DNA of 64,000 nt, taken from the NCBI GenBank assembly GCA_029207755.1, contig JARCOQ010000006.1, forward strand, positions 66,128,093 through 66,192,092, read 5' to 3'. Source of the stretch: Chamaea fasciata (taxonomy: Eukaryota; Chordata; Aves; Passeriformes; Sylviidae). Shown one piece after another: positions 22,063-35,324 of this stretch (position 1 is the first letter of the stretch; each line of letters starts with the position of its first letter). A model generated the notes under the pieces. The model worked only from the letters and a program-made list of their open reading frames with translations, was not told the DNA's origin and made no database searches. Position numbers and translations under genes: made by a program.

Positions 22063-22343
22063 GCAGGGTCTATTGCCATAAGACAAGGGGTGTTGGTTTT
22101 AAACTGGAGGAGGGATGATTCAAATGAGCTTCAAGGAAGAAATTTTTAATCAATGAGGGTGATAAAAATGCTGTGGTCTCTGCCACAGGTTGCCCAGAGA
22201 TGCTGTGGAAACATTCCAGGTTGGATGGGGCTTGGAACAAGCTGACTAGTTGAAGGTGTCCTTGCTTATTGCAGGGAGGGTGGAAGTAAATGAGATTTAA
22301 AGTGTCTCCCAAGCCCAACCATTGTACGATTTTACGATCATCT
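22063..22343 (+). mobile_element. CR1 3' end (U5)
   Basis: Variant AATGCTGTGG, unlike the otherwise similar U4. Confidence 0.82.
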
Positions 22344-22437
22344 CATCCAACTTCACTGCTCCAACATGATTCCCATGAGCATGCAGGAGGCTGGGAAAAG
22401 GAATGTGGGCTCTCCCAGTTCAAACAAACAGAAAAGT

Positions 22438-23777
22438 TTATTTTGATGGCTGAGGGGGACGAGCACCAGAGGGTGATGCTCGTCTGATCCTGCTCTGGTT
22501 TTCAGGCCGACTGTACAGCTTTTTCTCCTGCCGCTGTTGCCGCCGGACGTGTCTCATACGGATTGGCCCAGGCTGGGAGCGTTTGTCCTTCATGGAGCCA
22601 GCGAAGAGCCAGGGTGGTCTGTATGGAGCTGCTTGTCTGCTGGGTGACTGAGTGTCCTGGGACAGCCCTGGCACCCCCTGAGTGGCGGTGCTGGGGCTGC
22701 TGGTCTCAATACTTTGGGCCAGCACATCGTCGATCCGGCGGCGTTTTGCTGCCGGGCTCCTGAGTGACTGTGGCTCTGTGGCGCCGTCTGGATGGCCTCT
22801 TTTCAAGCTCTGCTTTTTGCACGGGAAGCTGCTGCTGCTGCTGCTGCTGACCAGCACCACAGCCTGGGACAGCCCTGGCACCCCCTGAGTGGCGGTGCTG
22901 GGGCTGCTGGTCTCAATACTTTGGGCGATCCGGCGGTGTTTTGCTGCCGGGCTCCTGAGTGTCTGTGGCTCTGTGGCGCCCTCTGGATGGCCTCTCTTCA
23001 AGCTCTGCTTTTTGCAGGGGAAGCTGCTGCTGCTGCTGCTTCTGACCAGAACCACACTTTGAGACAGCCCTGGCACCCCCTGAGTGGCGGTGCTGGGGCT
23101 GCTGGCCTCAGTATTTTGGGCCAGCACATCGTTGATCCGGCGGCGTTTTGCTGCCGGGCTCCTGAGTGACTGTGGCTCTGTGACGCCCTCTGGATGGCCT
23201 CTCTTCAAGCTCTGCTTTTTGCAGGGGAAGCTGCTGCTGCTGCTGCTGCTGACCAGCACCACAGCCTGGGACAGCCCTGGCACCCCCTGAGTGCCGGTGC
23301 TGGGGCTGCTGGTCTCAGCACGCAGCAGTGGCACTCGGTTCAGCCGTATGGGTTTCACTGCCCGGCTGCCCGGGCCTTGTGCTCTCTGTCTCCAGGAACG
23401 GCGCCGGGCCTGCTCCGCCCTGGGCTGTTCCGACAGGCCGCTGCTGCTGCTGCTGCTGTTTGGATCTGCACATTGGAGAGAGGAGAGGGCAAGTGGTGTG
23501 AGCAGCTGCGCAGGGCTCGGGTGATGTCCGTGCAGGATTGTCCCCAAGGCCTTGCCGGGCTGGCTTAAGGGCAGGGGAGGCATATGTGCCCACAGGCCAG
23601 CCTGGCCCCGCTGGCCCAAGAGAGCCAGAGGGACTCTACCCTGGGTCGTTGTTGGAGCTCCTGCTTCCCCTTGCTGCAGCTCTTGACCGCTCCCCCACTG
23701 CCAGCCGTGGGGAGGGAGATTTTGCTCTCACCTTGCTTCTTCCCAGGAGGACACTTCTCAGCAGTGTTGTGCACCAT
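22438..23777 (-). CDS. NLS-repeat protein gene, copy U6
   Basis: Exons 22438-23465 and 23732-23777, predicted 357 residues; the terminal-exon product equals that of U1. In the longer exon 2 model a His-to-Tyr change (SRYCSL) lies just upstream of the ATG at 23777. Putative upstream exon 25433-25546. Confidence 0.72.
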
Positions 23778-24465
23778 TGTGGATAGGGAGCAGTACCTGG
23801 AAGGTCTGTGCTGCAGGCCTTTCTCCTCCTGACAAAGCATCCCAGTCCTTGTTTGGACAGAGAGAGAGGCGTTTGTGGTGCCTCAGAGGCACCAGAACTC
23901 GCCAGTAGCCTTGGGCAAGCTCCTTCTCCTCGATCCTGTCCTCAGCTCTGCAAGTTGTGTTGCCACCTTTGTACCTTAGGGCTGGGTGATGATGTCACAC
24001 TAGTCCCTGTCACCCACTGCCCTAATTCGGGGAGGCTATCCTTGTGGGTGCTGACAGTGACTTTGTCAATGCCAGGCACGGCTGTAAGGAGAAAAACAGA
24101 AATGGGAACAGGTTCATCAACAGGTTGGCGGGCTTAAGGAGACTTAGGTCTTACTACAGGTCATCAGTGGTGATTAGGTCATACTAACCAGTCCTAATTC
24201 ATTCTTTTGACAGCTCTAAGAGTACAGTTGATTGATTCATTCATTCTTTAAAAGAAGAGTTGTTCTGTGATACATTGGGCATATTGCTTGGGTCAGCCTC
24301 CTTAAAGGAAAATCAGAGTATTACCTACGGTCTCAAATGAAGCTTCTGAACCAACTTTAAGTACTCATGTGTTTTTCCCGAAAGATAAAGTCTCTGAGGC
24401 CGTGGAAACTTCAGGATTGGGGTGGGCAAGCATGGCAGGAATTTGAGAAGATTGGTGCCCTGTAG

Positions 24466-24630
24466 GCACTGGGGGGCTCTGAAGTCTCCCTGGAGCCTTC
24501 TCTTCTCCAGGCTGAACAAGCTCAGCTCTCTCAGCCCATCTCCAGAGCAGAACTGCTCCAGCCCTTGGATCATGGCTGCAACCCTCCTCTGGACTCACTC
24601 CTGAAGTTCCATGGTTGTTTTTTTTTTTGG

Positions 24631-24661
<31 letters not shown>

Positions 24662-24692
24662 GTGGAGACCCCAGATGTGGGTGCAGAATTAC
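24466..24692 (-). mobile_element. Antisense CR1 fragment, T tract 24615-24657 (U6)
   Basis: 43-bp tract of the CATGGTT type with a GG interruption. CTCCTGAAG replaces CTCCAGAAG just before it. Confidence 0.75.
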
Positions 24693-25913
24693 TTTTGGGT
24701 TCAGGCAAGCGTTTGTTCATCACAGTTACTCCCACAAGCCAGCCCAGGTGGGAGCAGAGCTCCTTCCACCCCACCCACCCTGTTTCCATCCCTTCTTCAG
24801 CACATCCCATGGTGCTTTTTTCTGCTGCTTCCCAGGAGCTGTTGGCTCTTGCCCTGCCCTGACTGCTGGACCCGTCTGTGGACACTGCACAGCGATCTGT
24901 TGCCAGCTCTCTGGATTCTGAAGGAAAACCCAAGCAAATCTCTGAATCAAAGTAAAGGTGTCTTGCAAACTTAACCTAATCCTTTGTAAAGCTGTATTAA
25001 GGCCAAATTAAATTCAAATCTGTGGGTTCATTTTCCTCTTAGGCTTTATTCCTCGTTTGTTTGAGAGAGCTGGTGAGTCTTTTAGGACTCATGGTACCTT
25101 GGTTCCCTTTCAGAATGGAACAAATCTGAGACTTTTCCAGCCAGTTTTTCTTTAAATACCACGAGTTTTCATTCCCCTTTCATTTAAAATACTTCCACAA
25201 TTTAATATGAAATGCTGGGTAGCAAACCCGGTAGCACTTCCAGACAGAAAGAAGTATGTTGTGTGTAACTCCAAATGTGAATTCTCCTTGCAAAGTGATG
25301 GCTTTCCACTGAGGTGGATCAAACAGATGCTCAGTTGGATGCTGGTGCTGAAGCACTTTTCTCTTGTGGCTTGAGTGTCTGATGGCAACAGCCTGAGATT
25401 TTAATAGCAGAAAGAAGGGATTTCCTACTAACCTTCCCCGGAGAACTGTCACTTGTACAGTCTTTTCCAGCCTCGTCTAGTCTGACCTGCATCTTCTCCA
25501 AAACTTGGTCAATTTTTAAATACTTTTTAAACTTTTTGTGTACCATTTGCAGAGAACAGGAGGGTGCTGGCTATTTTTTTCACAAAATACACGCTGCTCT
25601 GTGAGTGAGGTGGTCCTCCGTTCTCCCCAGAGAAACCTTTACCAGTAAGCTCTGCTGCTTCTCAAGGATGGGATGCTGGTGCTGGTGTGGATAAACAGAT
25701 TTTCTCCCATTTTCAGCACAGGTGATGGAGGGAGAGGAGCTGTTGGCCAAGAGCCTCATGGTGCCAGCACCTCCTGACATGCAGGAGCTGAAAAACTAGA
25801 GGTTTTGCCCTTGTTGCATTCAGTGGATTTCTAATTTTACTTCAAGCTAATTGCTTCCTCGTCCTGGGAGGTGCCAGGGAGATGCCCAAGGGGACACAAG
25901 GACAAAGATTTTA

Positions 25914-26194
25914 GCAGGGTCTATTGCCATAAGACAAGGGGTGTTGGTTTTAAACTGGAGGAGGGATGATTCAAATGAGCTTCAAGGAAGAAATTTTTAA
26001 TCAATGAGGGTGATAAAAATGCAGTGGTCTCTGCCACAGGTTGCCCAGAGATGCTGTGGAAACATTCCAGGTTGGATGGGGCTTGGAACAAGCTGACTAG
26101 TTGAAGGTGTCCTTGCTTATTGCAGGGAGGGTGGAAGTAAATGAGATTTAAAGTGTCTCCCAAGCCCAACCATTGTACGATTTTACGATCATCT
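25914..26194 (+). mobile_element. CR1 3' end (U6)
   Basis: Variant AATGCAGTGG; followed by AAACAAAGAG instead of AAACAAACAG near the next stop codon. Confidence 0.82.
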
Positions 26195-26288
26195 CATCCA
26201 ACTTCACTGCTCCAACATGATTCCCATGAGCATGCAGGAGGCTGGGAAAAGGAATGTGGGCTCTCCCAGTTCAAACAAAGAGAAAAGT

Positions 26289-27631
26289 TTATTTTGATGG
26301 CTGAGGGGGACGAGCACCAGAGGGTGATGCTCGTCTGATCCTGCTCTGGTTTTCAGGCCGACTGTACAGCTTTTTCTCCTGCCGCTGTTGCCGCCGGACG
26401 TGTCTCATACGGATTGGCCCAGGCTGGGAGCGTTTGTCCTTCATGGAGCCAGCGAAGAGCCAGGGTGGTCTGTATGGAGCTGCTTGTCTGCTGGGTGACT
26501 GAGTGTCCTGGGACAGCCCTGGCACCCCCTGAGTGGCGGTGCTGGGGCTGCTGGTCTCAATACTTTGGGCCAGCACATCGTCGATCCGGCGGCGTTTTGC
26601 TGCCGGGCTCCTGAGTGACTGTGGCTCTGTGGCGCCGTCTGGATGGCCTCTTTTCAAGCTCTGCTTTTTGCACGGGAAGCTGCTGCTGCTGCTGCTGCTG
26701 ACCAGCACCACAGCCTGGGACAGCCCTGGCACCCCCTGAGTGGCGGTGCTGGGGCTGCTGGTCTCAATACTTTGGGCGATCCGGCGGTGTTTTGCTGCCG
26801 GGCTCCTGAGTGTCTGTGGCTCTGTGGCGCCCTCTGGATGGCCTCTCTTCAAGCTCTGCTTTTTGCAGGGGAAGCTGCTGCTGCTGCTGCTGCTGACCAG
26901 AACCACACTTTGAGACAGCCCTGGCACCCCCTGAGTGGCGGTGCTGGGGCTGCTGGCCTCAGTATTTTGGGCCAGCACATCGTTGATCCGGCGGCGTTTT
27001 GCTGCCGGGCTCCTGAGTGACTGTGGCTCTGTGACGCCCTCTGGATGGCCTCTCTTCAAGCTCTGCTTTTTGCAGGGGAAGCTGCTGCTGCTGCTGCTGC
27101 TGACCAGCACCACAGCCTGGGACAGCCCTGGCACCCCCTGAGTGGCGGTGCTGGGGCTGCTGGTCTCAGCACGCAGCAGTGGCACTCGGTTCAGCCGTAT
27201 GGGTTTCACTGCCCGGCTGCCCGGGCCTTGTGCTCTCTGTCTCCAGGAACGGCGCCGGGCCTGCTCCGCCCTGGGCTGTTCCGACAGGCCGCTGCTGCTG
27301 CTGCTGCTGCTGTTTGGATCTGCACATTGGAGAGAGGAGAGGGCAAGTGGTGTGAGCAGCTGCGCAGGGCTCGGGTGATGTCCGTGCAGGATTGTCCCCA
27401 AGGCCTTGCCGGGCTGGCTTAAGGGCAGGGGAGGCATATGTGCCCACAGGCCAGCCTGGCCCCGCTGGCCCAAGAGAGCCAGAGGGACTCTACCCTGGGT
27501 CGTTGTTGGAGCTCCTGCTTCCCCTTGCTGCAGCTCTTGACCGCTCCCCCACTGCCAGCCGTGGGGAGGGAGATTTTGCTCTCACCTTGCTTCTTCCCAG
27601 GAGGACACTTCTCAGCAGTGTTGTGCACCAT
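26289..27631 (-). CDS. NLS-repeat protein gene, copy U7
   Basis: Exons 26289-27319 and 27586-27631, predicted 358 residues. The N-terminal polyserine has seven residues instead of six through one additional CAG-type codon. The first repeat reads STATQ, like the later repeats, and the second VVLVSSS instead of VVLVRSS. Putative upstream exon 29266-29379. Confidence 0.72.
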
Positions 27632-28319
27632 TGTGGATAGGGAGCAGTGCCTGGAAGGTCTGTGCTGCAGGCCTTTCTCCTCCTGACAAAGCATCCCAGT
27701 CCTTGTTTGGACAGAGAGAGAGGCGTTTGTGGTGCCTCAGAGGCACCAGAACTCGCCAGTAGCCTTGGGCAAGCTCCTTCTCCTCGATCCTGTCCTCAGC
27801 TCTGCAAGTTGTGTTGCCACCTTTGTACCTTAGGGCTGGGTGATGATGTCACACTAGTCCCTGTCACCCACTGCCCTAATTCGGGGAGGCTATCCTTGTG
27901 GGTGCTGACAGTGACTTTGTCAATGCCAGGCACGGCTGTAAGGAGAAAAACAGAAATGGGAACAGGTTCATCAACAGGTTGGCGGGCTTAAGGAGACTTA
28001 GGTCTTACTACAGGTCATCAGTGGTGATTAGGTCATACTAACCAGTCCTAATTCATTCTTTTGACAGCTCTAAGAGTACAGTTGATTGATTCATTCATTC
28101 TTTAAAAGAAGAGTTGTTCTGTGATACATTGGGCATATTGCTTGGGTCAGCCTCCTTAAAGGAAAATCAGAGTATTACCTACGGTCTCAAATGAAGCTTC
28201 TGAACCAACTTTAAGTACTCATGTGTTTTTCCCGAAAGATAAAGTCTCTGAGGCCGTGGAAACTTCAGGATTGAGGTGGGCAAGCATGGCAGGAATTTGA
28301 GAAGATTGGTGCCCTGTAG

Positions 28320-28525
28320 GCACTGGGGGGCTCTGAAGTCTCCCTGGAGCCTTCTCTTCTCCAGGCTGAACAAGCTCAGCTCTCTCAGCCCATCTCCAGA
28401 GCAGAACTGCTCCAGCCCTTGGATCATGGCTGCAACCCTCCTCTGGACTCACTCCAGAAGTTCCATGTTTTTGTTTTTTTTTTTTTTTTTAAACGTGGAG
28501 ACCCCAGATGTGGGTGCAGAATTAC
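28320..28525 (-). mobile_element. Antisense CR1 fragment, T tract 28468-28490 (U7)
   Basis: 23-bp tract, returning to the U1 type between two CATGGTT-type units. Confidence 0.75.
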
Positions 28526-29746
28526 TTTTGGGTTCAGGCAAGCGTTTGTTCATCACAGTTACTCCCACAAGCCAGCCCAGGTGGGAGCAGAGCTCCTTCC
28601 ACCCCACCCACCCTGTTTCCATCCCTTCTTCAGCACATCCCATGGTGCTTTTTTCTGCTGCTTCCCAGGAGCTGTTGGCTCTTGCCCTGCCCTGACTGCT
28701 GGACCCGTCTGTGGACACTGCACAGCGATCTGTTGCCAGCTGTCTGGATTCTGAAGGAAAACCCAAGCAAATCTCTGAATCAAAGTAAAGGTGTCTTGCA
28801 AACTTAACCTAATCCTTTGTAAAGCTGTATTAAGGCCAAATTAAATTCAAATCTGTGGGTTCATTTTCCTCTTAGGCTTTATTCCTCGTTTGTTTGAGAG
28901 AGCTGGTGAGTCTTTTAGGACTCATGGTACCTTGGTTCCCTTTCAGAATGGAACAAATCTGAGACTTTTCCAGCCAGTTTTTCTTTAAATACCACGAGTT
29001 TTCATTCCCCTTTCATTTAAAATACTTCCACAATTTAATATGAAATGCTGGGTAGCAAACCCGGTAGCACTTCCAGACAGAAAGAAGTATGTTGTGTGTA
29101 ACTCCAAATGTGAATTCTCCTTGCAAAGTGATGGCTTTCCACTGAGGTGGATCAAACAGATGCTCAGTTGGATGCTGGTGCTGAAGCACTTTTCTCTTGT
29201 GGCTTGAGTGTCTGATGGCAACAGCCTGAGATTTTAATAGCAGAAAGAAGGGATTTCCTACTAACCTTCCCCGGAGAACTGTCACTTGTACAGTCTTTTC
29301 CAGCCTCGTCTAGTCTGACCTGCATCTTCTCCAAAACTTGGTCAATTTTTAAATACTTTTTAAACTTTTTGTGTACCATTTGCAGAGAACAGGAGGGTGC
29401 TGGCTATTTTTTTCACAAAATACACGCTGCTCTGTGAGTGAGGTGGTCCTCCGTTCTCCCCAGAGAAACCTTTACCAGTAAGCTCTGCTGCTTCTCAAGG
29501 ATGGGATGCTGGTGCTGGTGTGGATAAACAGATTTTCTCCCATTTTCAGCACAGGTGATGGAGGGAGAGGAGCTGTTGGCCAAGAGCCTCATGGTGCCAG
29601 CACCTCCTGACATGCAGGAGCTGAAAAACTAGAGGTTTTGCCCTTGTTGCATTCAGTGGATTTCTAATTTTACTTCAAGCTAATTGCTTCCTCGTCCTGG
29701 GAGGTGCCAGGGAGATGCCCAAGGGGACACAAGGACAAAGATTTTA

Positions 29747-30027
29747 GCAGGGTCTATTGCCATAAGACAAGGGGTGTTGGTTTTAAACTGGAGGAGGGAT
29801 GATTCAAATGAGCTTCAAGGAAGAAATTTTTTATCAATGAGGGTGATAAAAATGCAGTGGTCTCTGCCACAGGTTGCCCAGAGATGCTGTGGAAACATTC
29901 CAGGTTGGATGGGGCTTGGAACAAGCTGACTAGTTGAAGGTGTCCTTGCTTATTGCAGGGAGGGTGGAAGTAAATGAGATTTAAAGTGTCTCCCAAGCCC
30001 AACCATTGTACGATTTTACGATCATCT
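29747..30027 (+). mobile_element. CR1 3' end (U7)
   Basis: TTTTTTATCAATG variant shared with U13-U15. Confidence 0.82.
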
Positions 30028-30121
30028 CATCCAACTTCACTGCTCCAACATGATTCCCATGAGCATGCAGGAGGCTGGGAAAAGGAATGTGGGCTCTCCC
30101 AGTTCAAACAAACAGAAAAGT

Positions 30122-31266
30122 TTATTTTGATGGCTGAGGGGGACGAGCACCAGAGGGTGATGCTCGTCTGATCCTGCTCTGGTTTTCAGGCCGACTGTAC
30201 AGCTTTTTCTCCTGCCGCTGTTGCCGCCGGACGTGTCTCATCCGGATTGGCCCAGGCTGGGAGCGTTTGTCCTTCATGGAGCCAGCGAAGAGCCAGGGTG
30301 GTCTGTATGGAGCTGCTTGTCTGCTGGGTGACTGAGTGTCCTGGGACAGCCCTGGCACCCCCTGAGTGGCGGTGCTGGGGCTGCTGGTCTCAATACTTTG
30401 GGCCAGCACATCGTCGATCCGGCGGCGTTTTGCTGCCGGGCTCCTGAGTGACTGTGGCTCTGTGGCGCCGTCTGGATGGCCTCTTTTCAAGCTCTGCTTT
30501 TTGCACGGGAAGCTGCTGCTGCTGCTGCTGCTGACCAGCACCACAGCCTGGGACAGCCCTGGCACCCCCTGAGTGGCGGTGCTGGGGCTGCTGGCCTCAG
30601 TATTTTGGGCCAGCACATCGTTGATCCGGCGGCGTTTTGCTGCCGGGCTCCTGAGTGACTGTGGCTCTGTGACGCCCTCTGGATGGCCTCTCTTCAAGCT
30701 CTGCTTTTTGCAGGGGAAGCTGCTGCTGCTGCTGCTGCTGACCAGCACCACAGCCTGGGACAGCCCTGGCACCCCCTGAGTGCCGGTGCTGGGGCTGCTG
30801 GTCTCAGCACGCAGCAGTGGCACTCGGTTCAGCCGTATGGGTTTCACTGCCCGGCTGCCCGGGCCTTGTGCTCTCTGTCTCCAGGAACGGCGCCGGGCCT
30901 GCTCCGCCCTGGGCTGTTCCGACAGGCCGCTGCTGCTGCTGCTGCTGTTTGGATCTGCACATTGGAGAGAGGAGAGGGCAAGTGGTGTGAGCAGCTGCGC
31001 AGGGCTCGGGTGATGTCCGTGCAGGATTGTCCCCAAGGCCTTGCCGGGCTGGCTTAAGGGCAGGGGAGGCATATGTGCCCACAGGCCAGCCTGGCCCCGC
31101 TGGCCCAAGAGAGCCAGAGGGACTCTACCCTGGGTCGTTGTTGGAGCTCCTGCTTCCCCTTGCTGCAGCTCTTGACCGCTCCCCCACTGCCAGCCGTGGG
31201 GAGGGAGATTTTGCTCTCACCTTGCTTCTTCCCAGGAGGACACTTCTCAGCAGTGTTGTGCACCAT
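30122..31266 (-). CDS. NLS-repeat protein gene, copy U8, two-repeat form
   Basis: Exons 30122-30954 and 31221-31266, predicted 292 residues. The 65-residue middle repeat is gone and the first repeat runs directly into the third. The loss is exactly 195 bp, the length of one internal repeat, as expected from unequal pairing of repeats. The frame and tail are intact. Putative upstream exon 32922-33035. Confidence 0.72.
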
Positions 31267-31954
31267 TGTGGATAGGGAGCAGTGCCTGGAAGGTCTGTGC
31301 TGCAGGCCTTTCTCCTCCTGACAAAGCATCCCAGTCCTTGTTTGGACAGAGAGAGAGGCGTTTGTGGTGCCTCAGAGGCACCAGAACTCGCCAGTAGCCT
31401 TGGGCAAGCTCCTTCTCCTCGATCCTGTCCTCAGCTCTGCAAGTTGTGTTGCCACCTTTGTACCTTAGGGCTGGGTGATGATGTCACACTAGTCCCTGTC
31501 ACCCACTGCCCTAATTCGGGGAGGCTATCCTTGTGGGTGCTGACAGTGACTTTGTCAATGCCAGGCACGGCTGTAAGGAGAAAAACAGAAATGGGAACAG
31601 GTTCATCAACAGGTTGGCGGGCTTAAGGAGACTTAGGTCTTACTACAGGTCATCAGTGGTGATTAGGTCATACTAACCAGTCCTAATTCATTCTTTTGAC
31701 AGCTCTAAGAGTACAGTTGATTGATTCATTCATTCTTTAAAAGAAGAGTTGTTCTGTGATACATTGGGCATATTGCTTGGGTCAGCCTCCTTAAAGGAAA
31801 ATCAGAGTATTACCTACGGTCTCAAATGAAGCTTCTGAACCAACTTTAAGTACTCATGTGTTTTTCCCGAAAGATAAAGTCTCTGAGGCCGTGGAAACTT
31901 CAGGATTGGGGTGGGCAAGCATGGCAGGAATTTGAGAAGATTGGTGCCCTGTAG

Positions 31955-32181
31955 GCACTGGGGGGCTCTGAAGTCTCCCTGGAGCCTTCTCTTCTCCAGG
32001 CTGAACAAGCTCAGCTCTCTCAGCCCATCTCCAGAGCAGAACTGCTCCAGCCCTTGGATCATGGCTGCAACCCTCCTCTGGACTCACTCCAGAAGTTCCA
32101 TGGTTTTTTTTTTTTTTGGTTTTTTTTTTTTCTTTTTTTTTTTTTTAAACGTGGAGACCCCAGATGTGGGTGCAGAATTAC
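31955..32181 (-). mobile_element. Antisense CR1 fragment, T tract 32104-32146 (U8)
   Basis: 43-bp CATGGTT-type tract with a GG and one C interruption. Confidence 0.75.
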
Positions 32182-33402
32182 TTTTGGGTTCAGGCAAGCG
32201 TTTGTTCATCACAGTTACTCCCACAAGCCAGCCCAGGTGGGAGCAGAGCTCCTTCCACCCCACCCACCCTGTTTCCATCCCTTCTTCAGCACATCCCATG
32301 GTGCTTTTTTCTGCTGCTTCCCAGGAGCTGTTGGCTCTTGCCCTGCCCTGACTGCTGGACCCGTCTGTGGACACTGCACAGCGATCTGTTGCCAGCTGTC
32401 TGGATTCTGAAGGAAAACCCAAGCAAATCTCTGAATCAAAGTAAAGGTGTCTTGCAAACTTAACCTAATCCTTTGTAAAGCTGTATTAAGGCCAAATTAA
32501 ATTCAAATCTGTGGGTTCATTTTCCTCTTAGGCTTTATTCCTCGTTTGTTTGAGAGAGCTGGTGAGTCTTTTAGGACTCATGGTACCTTGGTTCCCTTTC
32601 AGAATGGAACAAATCTGAGACTTTTCCAGCCAGTTTTTCTTTAAATACCACGAGTTTTCATTCCCCTTTCATTTAAAATACTTCCACAATTTAATATGAA
32701 ATGCTGGGTAGCAAACCCGGTAGCACTTCCAGACAGAAAGAAGTATGTTGTGTGTAACTCCAAATGTGAATTCTCCTTGCAAAGTGATGGCTTTCCACTG
32801 AGGTGGATCAAACAGATGCTCAGTTGGATGCTGGTGCTGAAGCACTTTTCTCTTGTGGCTTGAGTGTCTGATGGCAACAGCCTGAGATTTTAATAGCAGA
32901 AAGAAGGGATTTCCTACTAACCTTCCCCGGAGAACTGTCACTTGTACAGTCTTTTCCAGCCTCGTCTAGTCTGACCTGCATCTTCTCCAAAACTTGGTCA
33001 ATTTTTAAATACTTTTTAAACTTTTTGTGTACCATTTGCAGAGAACAGGAGGGTGCTGGCTATTTTTTTCACAAAATACACGCTGCTCTGTGAGTGAGGT
33101 GGTCCTCCGTTCTCCCCAGAGCAACCTTTACCTGTCAGCTCTGCTGCTTCTCAAGGATGGGATGCTGGTGCTGGTGTGGATAAACAGATTTTCTCCCATT
33201 TTCAGCACAAGTGATGGAGGGAGAGGAGCTGTTGGCCAAGAGCCTCATGGTGCCAGCACCTCCTGACATGCAGGAGCTGAAAAACTAGAGGTTTTGCCCT
33301 TGTTGCATTCAGTGGATTTCTAATTTTACTTCAAGCTAATTGCTTCCTCGTCCTGGGAGGTGCCAGGGAGATGCCCAAGGGGACACAAGGACAAAGATTT
33401 TA

Positions 33403-33683
33403 GCAGGGTCTATTGCCATAAGACAAGGGGTGTTGGTTTTAAACTGGAGGAGGGATGATTCAAATGAGCTTCAAGGAAGAAATTTTTAATCAATGAGGGT
33501 GATAAAAATGCTGTGGTCTCTGCCACAGGTTGCCCAGAGATGCTGTGGAAACATTCCAGGTTGGATGGGGCTTGGAACAAGCTGACTAGTTGAAGGTGTC
33601 CTTGCTTATTGCAGGGAGGGTGGAAGTAAATGAGATTTAAAGTGTCTCCCAAGCCCAACCATTGTACGATTTTACGATCATCT
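33403..33683 (+). mobile_element. CR1 3' end (U8)
   Basis: Variant AATGCTGTGG; GGAAGTAAATGAG. Confidence 0.82.
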
Positions 33684-33777
33684 CATCCAACTTCACTGCT
33701 CCAACATGATTCCCATGAGCATGCAGGAGGCTGGGAAAAGGAATGTGGGCTCTCCCAGTTCAAACAAACAGAAAAGT

Positions 33778-35324
33778 TTATTTTGATGGCTGAGGGGGAC
33801 GAGCACCAGAGGGTGATGCTCGTCTGATCCTGCTCTGGTTTTCAGGCCGACTGTACAGCTTTTTCTCCTGCCGCTGTTGCCGCCGGACGTGTCTCATACG
33901 GATTGGCCCAGGCTGGGAGCGTTTGTCCTTCATGGAGCCAGCGAAGAGCCAGGGTGGTCTGTATGGAGCTGCTTGTCTGCTGGGTGACTGAGTGTCCTGG
34001 GACAGCCCTGGCACCCCCTGAGTGGCGGTGCTGGGGCTGCTGGTCTCAATACTTTGGGCCAGCACATCGTCGATCCGGCGGCGTTTTGCTGCCGGGCTCC
34101 TGAGTGACTGTGGCTCTGTGGCGCCGTCTGGATGGCCTCTTTTCAAGCTCTGCTTTTTGCACGGGAAGCTGCTGCTGCTGCTGCTGCTGACCAGCACCAC
34201 AGCCTGGGACAGCCCTGGCACCCCCTGAGTGGCGGTGCTGGGGCTGCTGGTCTCAATACTTTGGGCCAGCACATCGTCGATCCGGCGGCGTTTTGCTGCC
34301 GGGCTCCTGAGTGACTGTGGCTCTGTGACGCCGTCTGGATGGCCTCTTTTCAAGCTCTGCTTTTTGCACGGGAAGCTGCTGCTGCTGCTGCTGCTGACCA
34401 GCACCACAGCCTGGGACAGCCCTGGCACCCCCTGAGTGGCGGTGCTGGGGCTGCTGGTCTCAATACTTTGGGCGATCCGGCGGTGTTTTGCTGCCGGGCT
34501 CCTGAGTGACTGTGGCTCTGTGGCGCCCTCTGGATGGCCTCTCTTCAAGCTCTGCTTTTTGCAGGGGAAGCTGCTGCTGCTGCTGCTTCTGACCAGAACC
34601 ACACTTTGAGACAGCCCTGGCACCCCCTGAGTGGCGGTGCTGGGGCTGCTGGCCTCAGTATTTTGGGCCAGCACATCGTTGATCCGGCGGCGTTTTGCTG
34701 CCGGGCTCCTGAGTGACTGTGGCTCTGTGACGCCCTCTGGATGGCCTCTCTTCAAGCTCTGCTTTTTGCAGGGGAAGCTGCTGCTGCTGCTGCTGCTGAC
34801 CAGCACCACAGCCTGGGACAGCCCTGGCACCCCCTGAGTGCCGGTGCTGGGGCTGCTGGTCTCAGCACGCAGCAGTGGCACTCGGTTCAGCCGTATGGGT
34901 TTCACTGCCCGGCTGCCCGGGCCTTGTGCTCTCTGTCTCCAGGAACGGCGCCGGGCCTGCTCCGCCCTGGGCTGTTCCGACAGGCCGCTGCTGCTGCTGC
35001 TGCTGTTTGGATCTGCACATTGGAGAGAGGAGAGGGCAAGTGGTGTGAGCAGCTGCGCAGGGCTCGGGTGATGTCCGTGCAGGATTGTCCCCAAGGCCTT
35101 GCCGGGCTGGCTTAAGGGCAGGGGAGGCATATGTGCCCACAGGCCAGCCTGGCCCCGCTGGCCCAAGAGAGCCAGAGGGACTCTACCCTGGGTCGTTGTT
35201 GGAGCTCCTGCTTCCCCTTGCTGCAGCTCTTGACCGCTCCCCCACTGCCAGCCGTGGGGAGGGAGATTTTGCTCTCACCTTGCTTCTTCCCAGGAGGACA
35301 CTTCTCAGCAGTGTTGTGCACCAT
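33778..35324 (-). CDS. NLS-repeat protein gene, copy U9, four-repeat form
   Basis: Exons 33778-35012 and 35279-35324, predicted 426 residues. The third repeat is duplicated: two consecutive 69-residue repeats both end KRRRIDDVLAQSI, the first with HPDGVTEP and the second with HPDGATEP. Putative upstream exon 36981-37094. Confidence 0.72.

Larger units (their letters stand above)
18606..22437. repeat. Array unit U5 (3832 bp)
   Basis: Short T tract (25 bp). Shares the GPTEP change of U4 and the KKQSWKRG-type Leu-to-Trp change that reappears in the distant U15/U16, although in a different coding repeat there. Confidence 0.95.
22438..26288. repeat. Array unit U6 (3851 bp)
   Basis: First unit with the ATGGTT-type T tract (43 bp). 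Its gene matches the commonest protein version. Confidence 0.95.
26289..30121. repeat. Array unit U7 (3833 bp)
   Basis: Short 23-bp T tract as in U1/U2. It has one additional Ser codon in the N-terminal polyserine and TTTTTTATC instead of TTTTTAATC in the CR1 3' end. Confidence 0.95.
30122..33777. repeat. Array unit U8 (3656 bp, contracted)
   Basis: About 195 bp shorter than its neighbours because the second (65-residue) coding repeat has been lost exactly in frame. ATGGTT-type T tract of 43 bp, interrupted by one C. Confidence 0.95.
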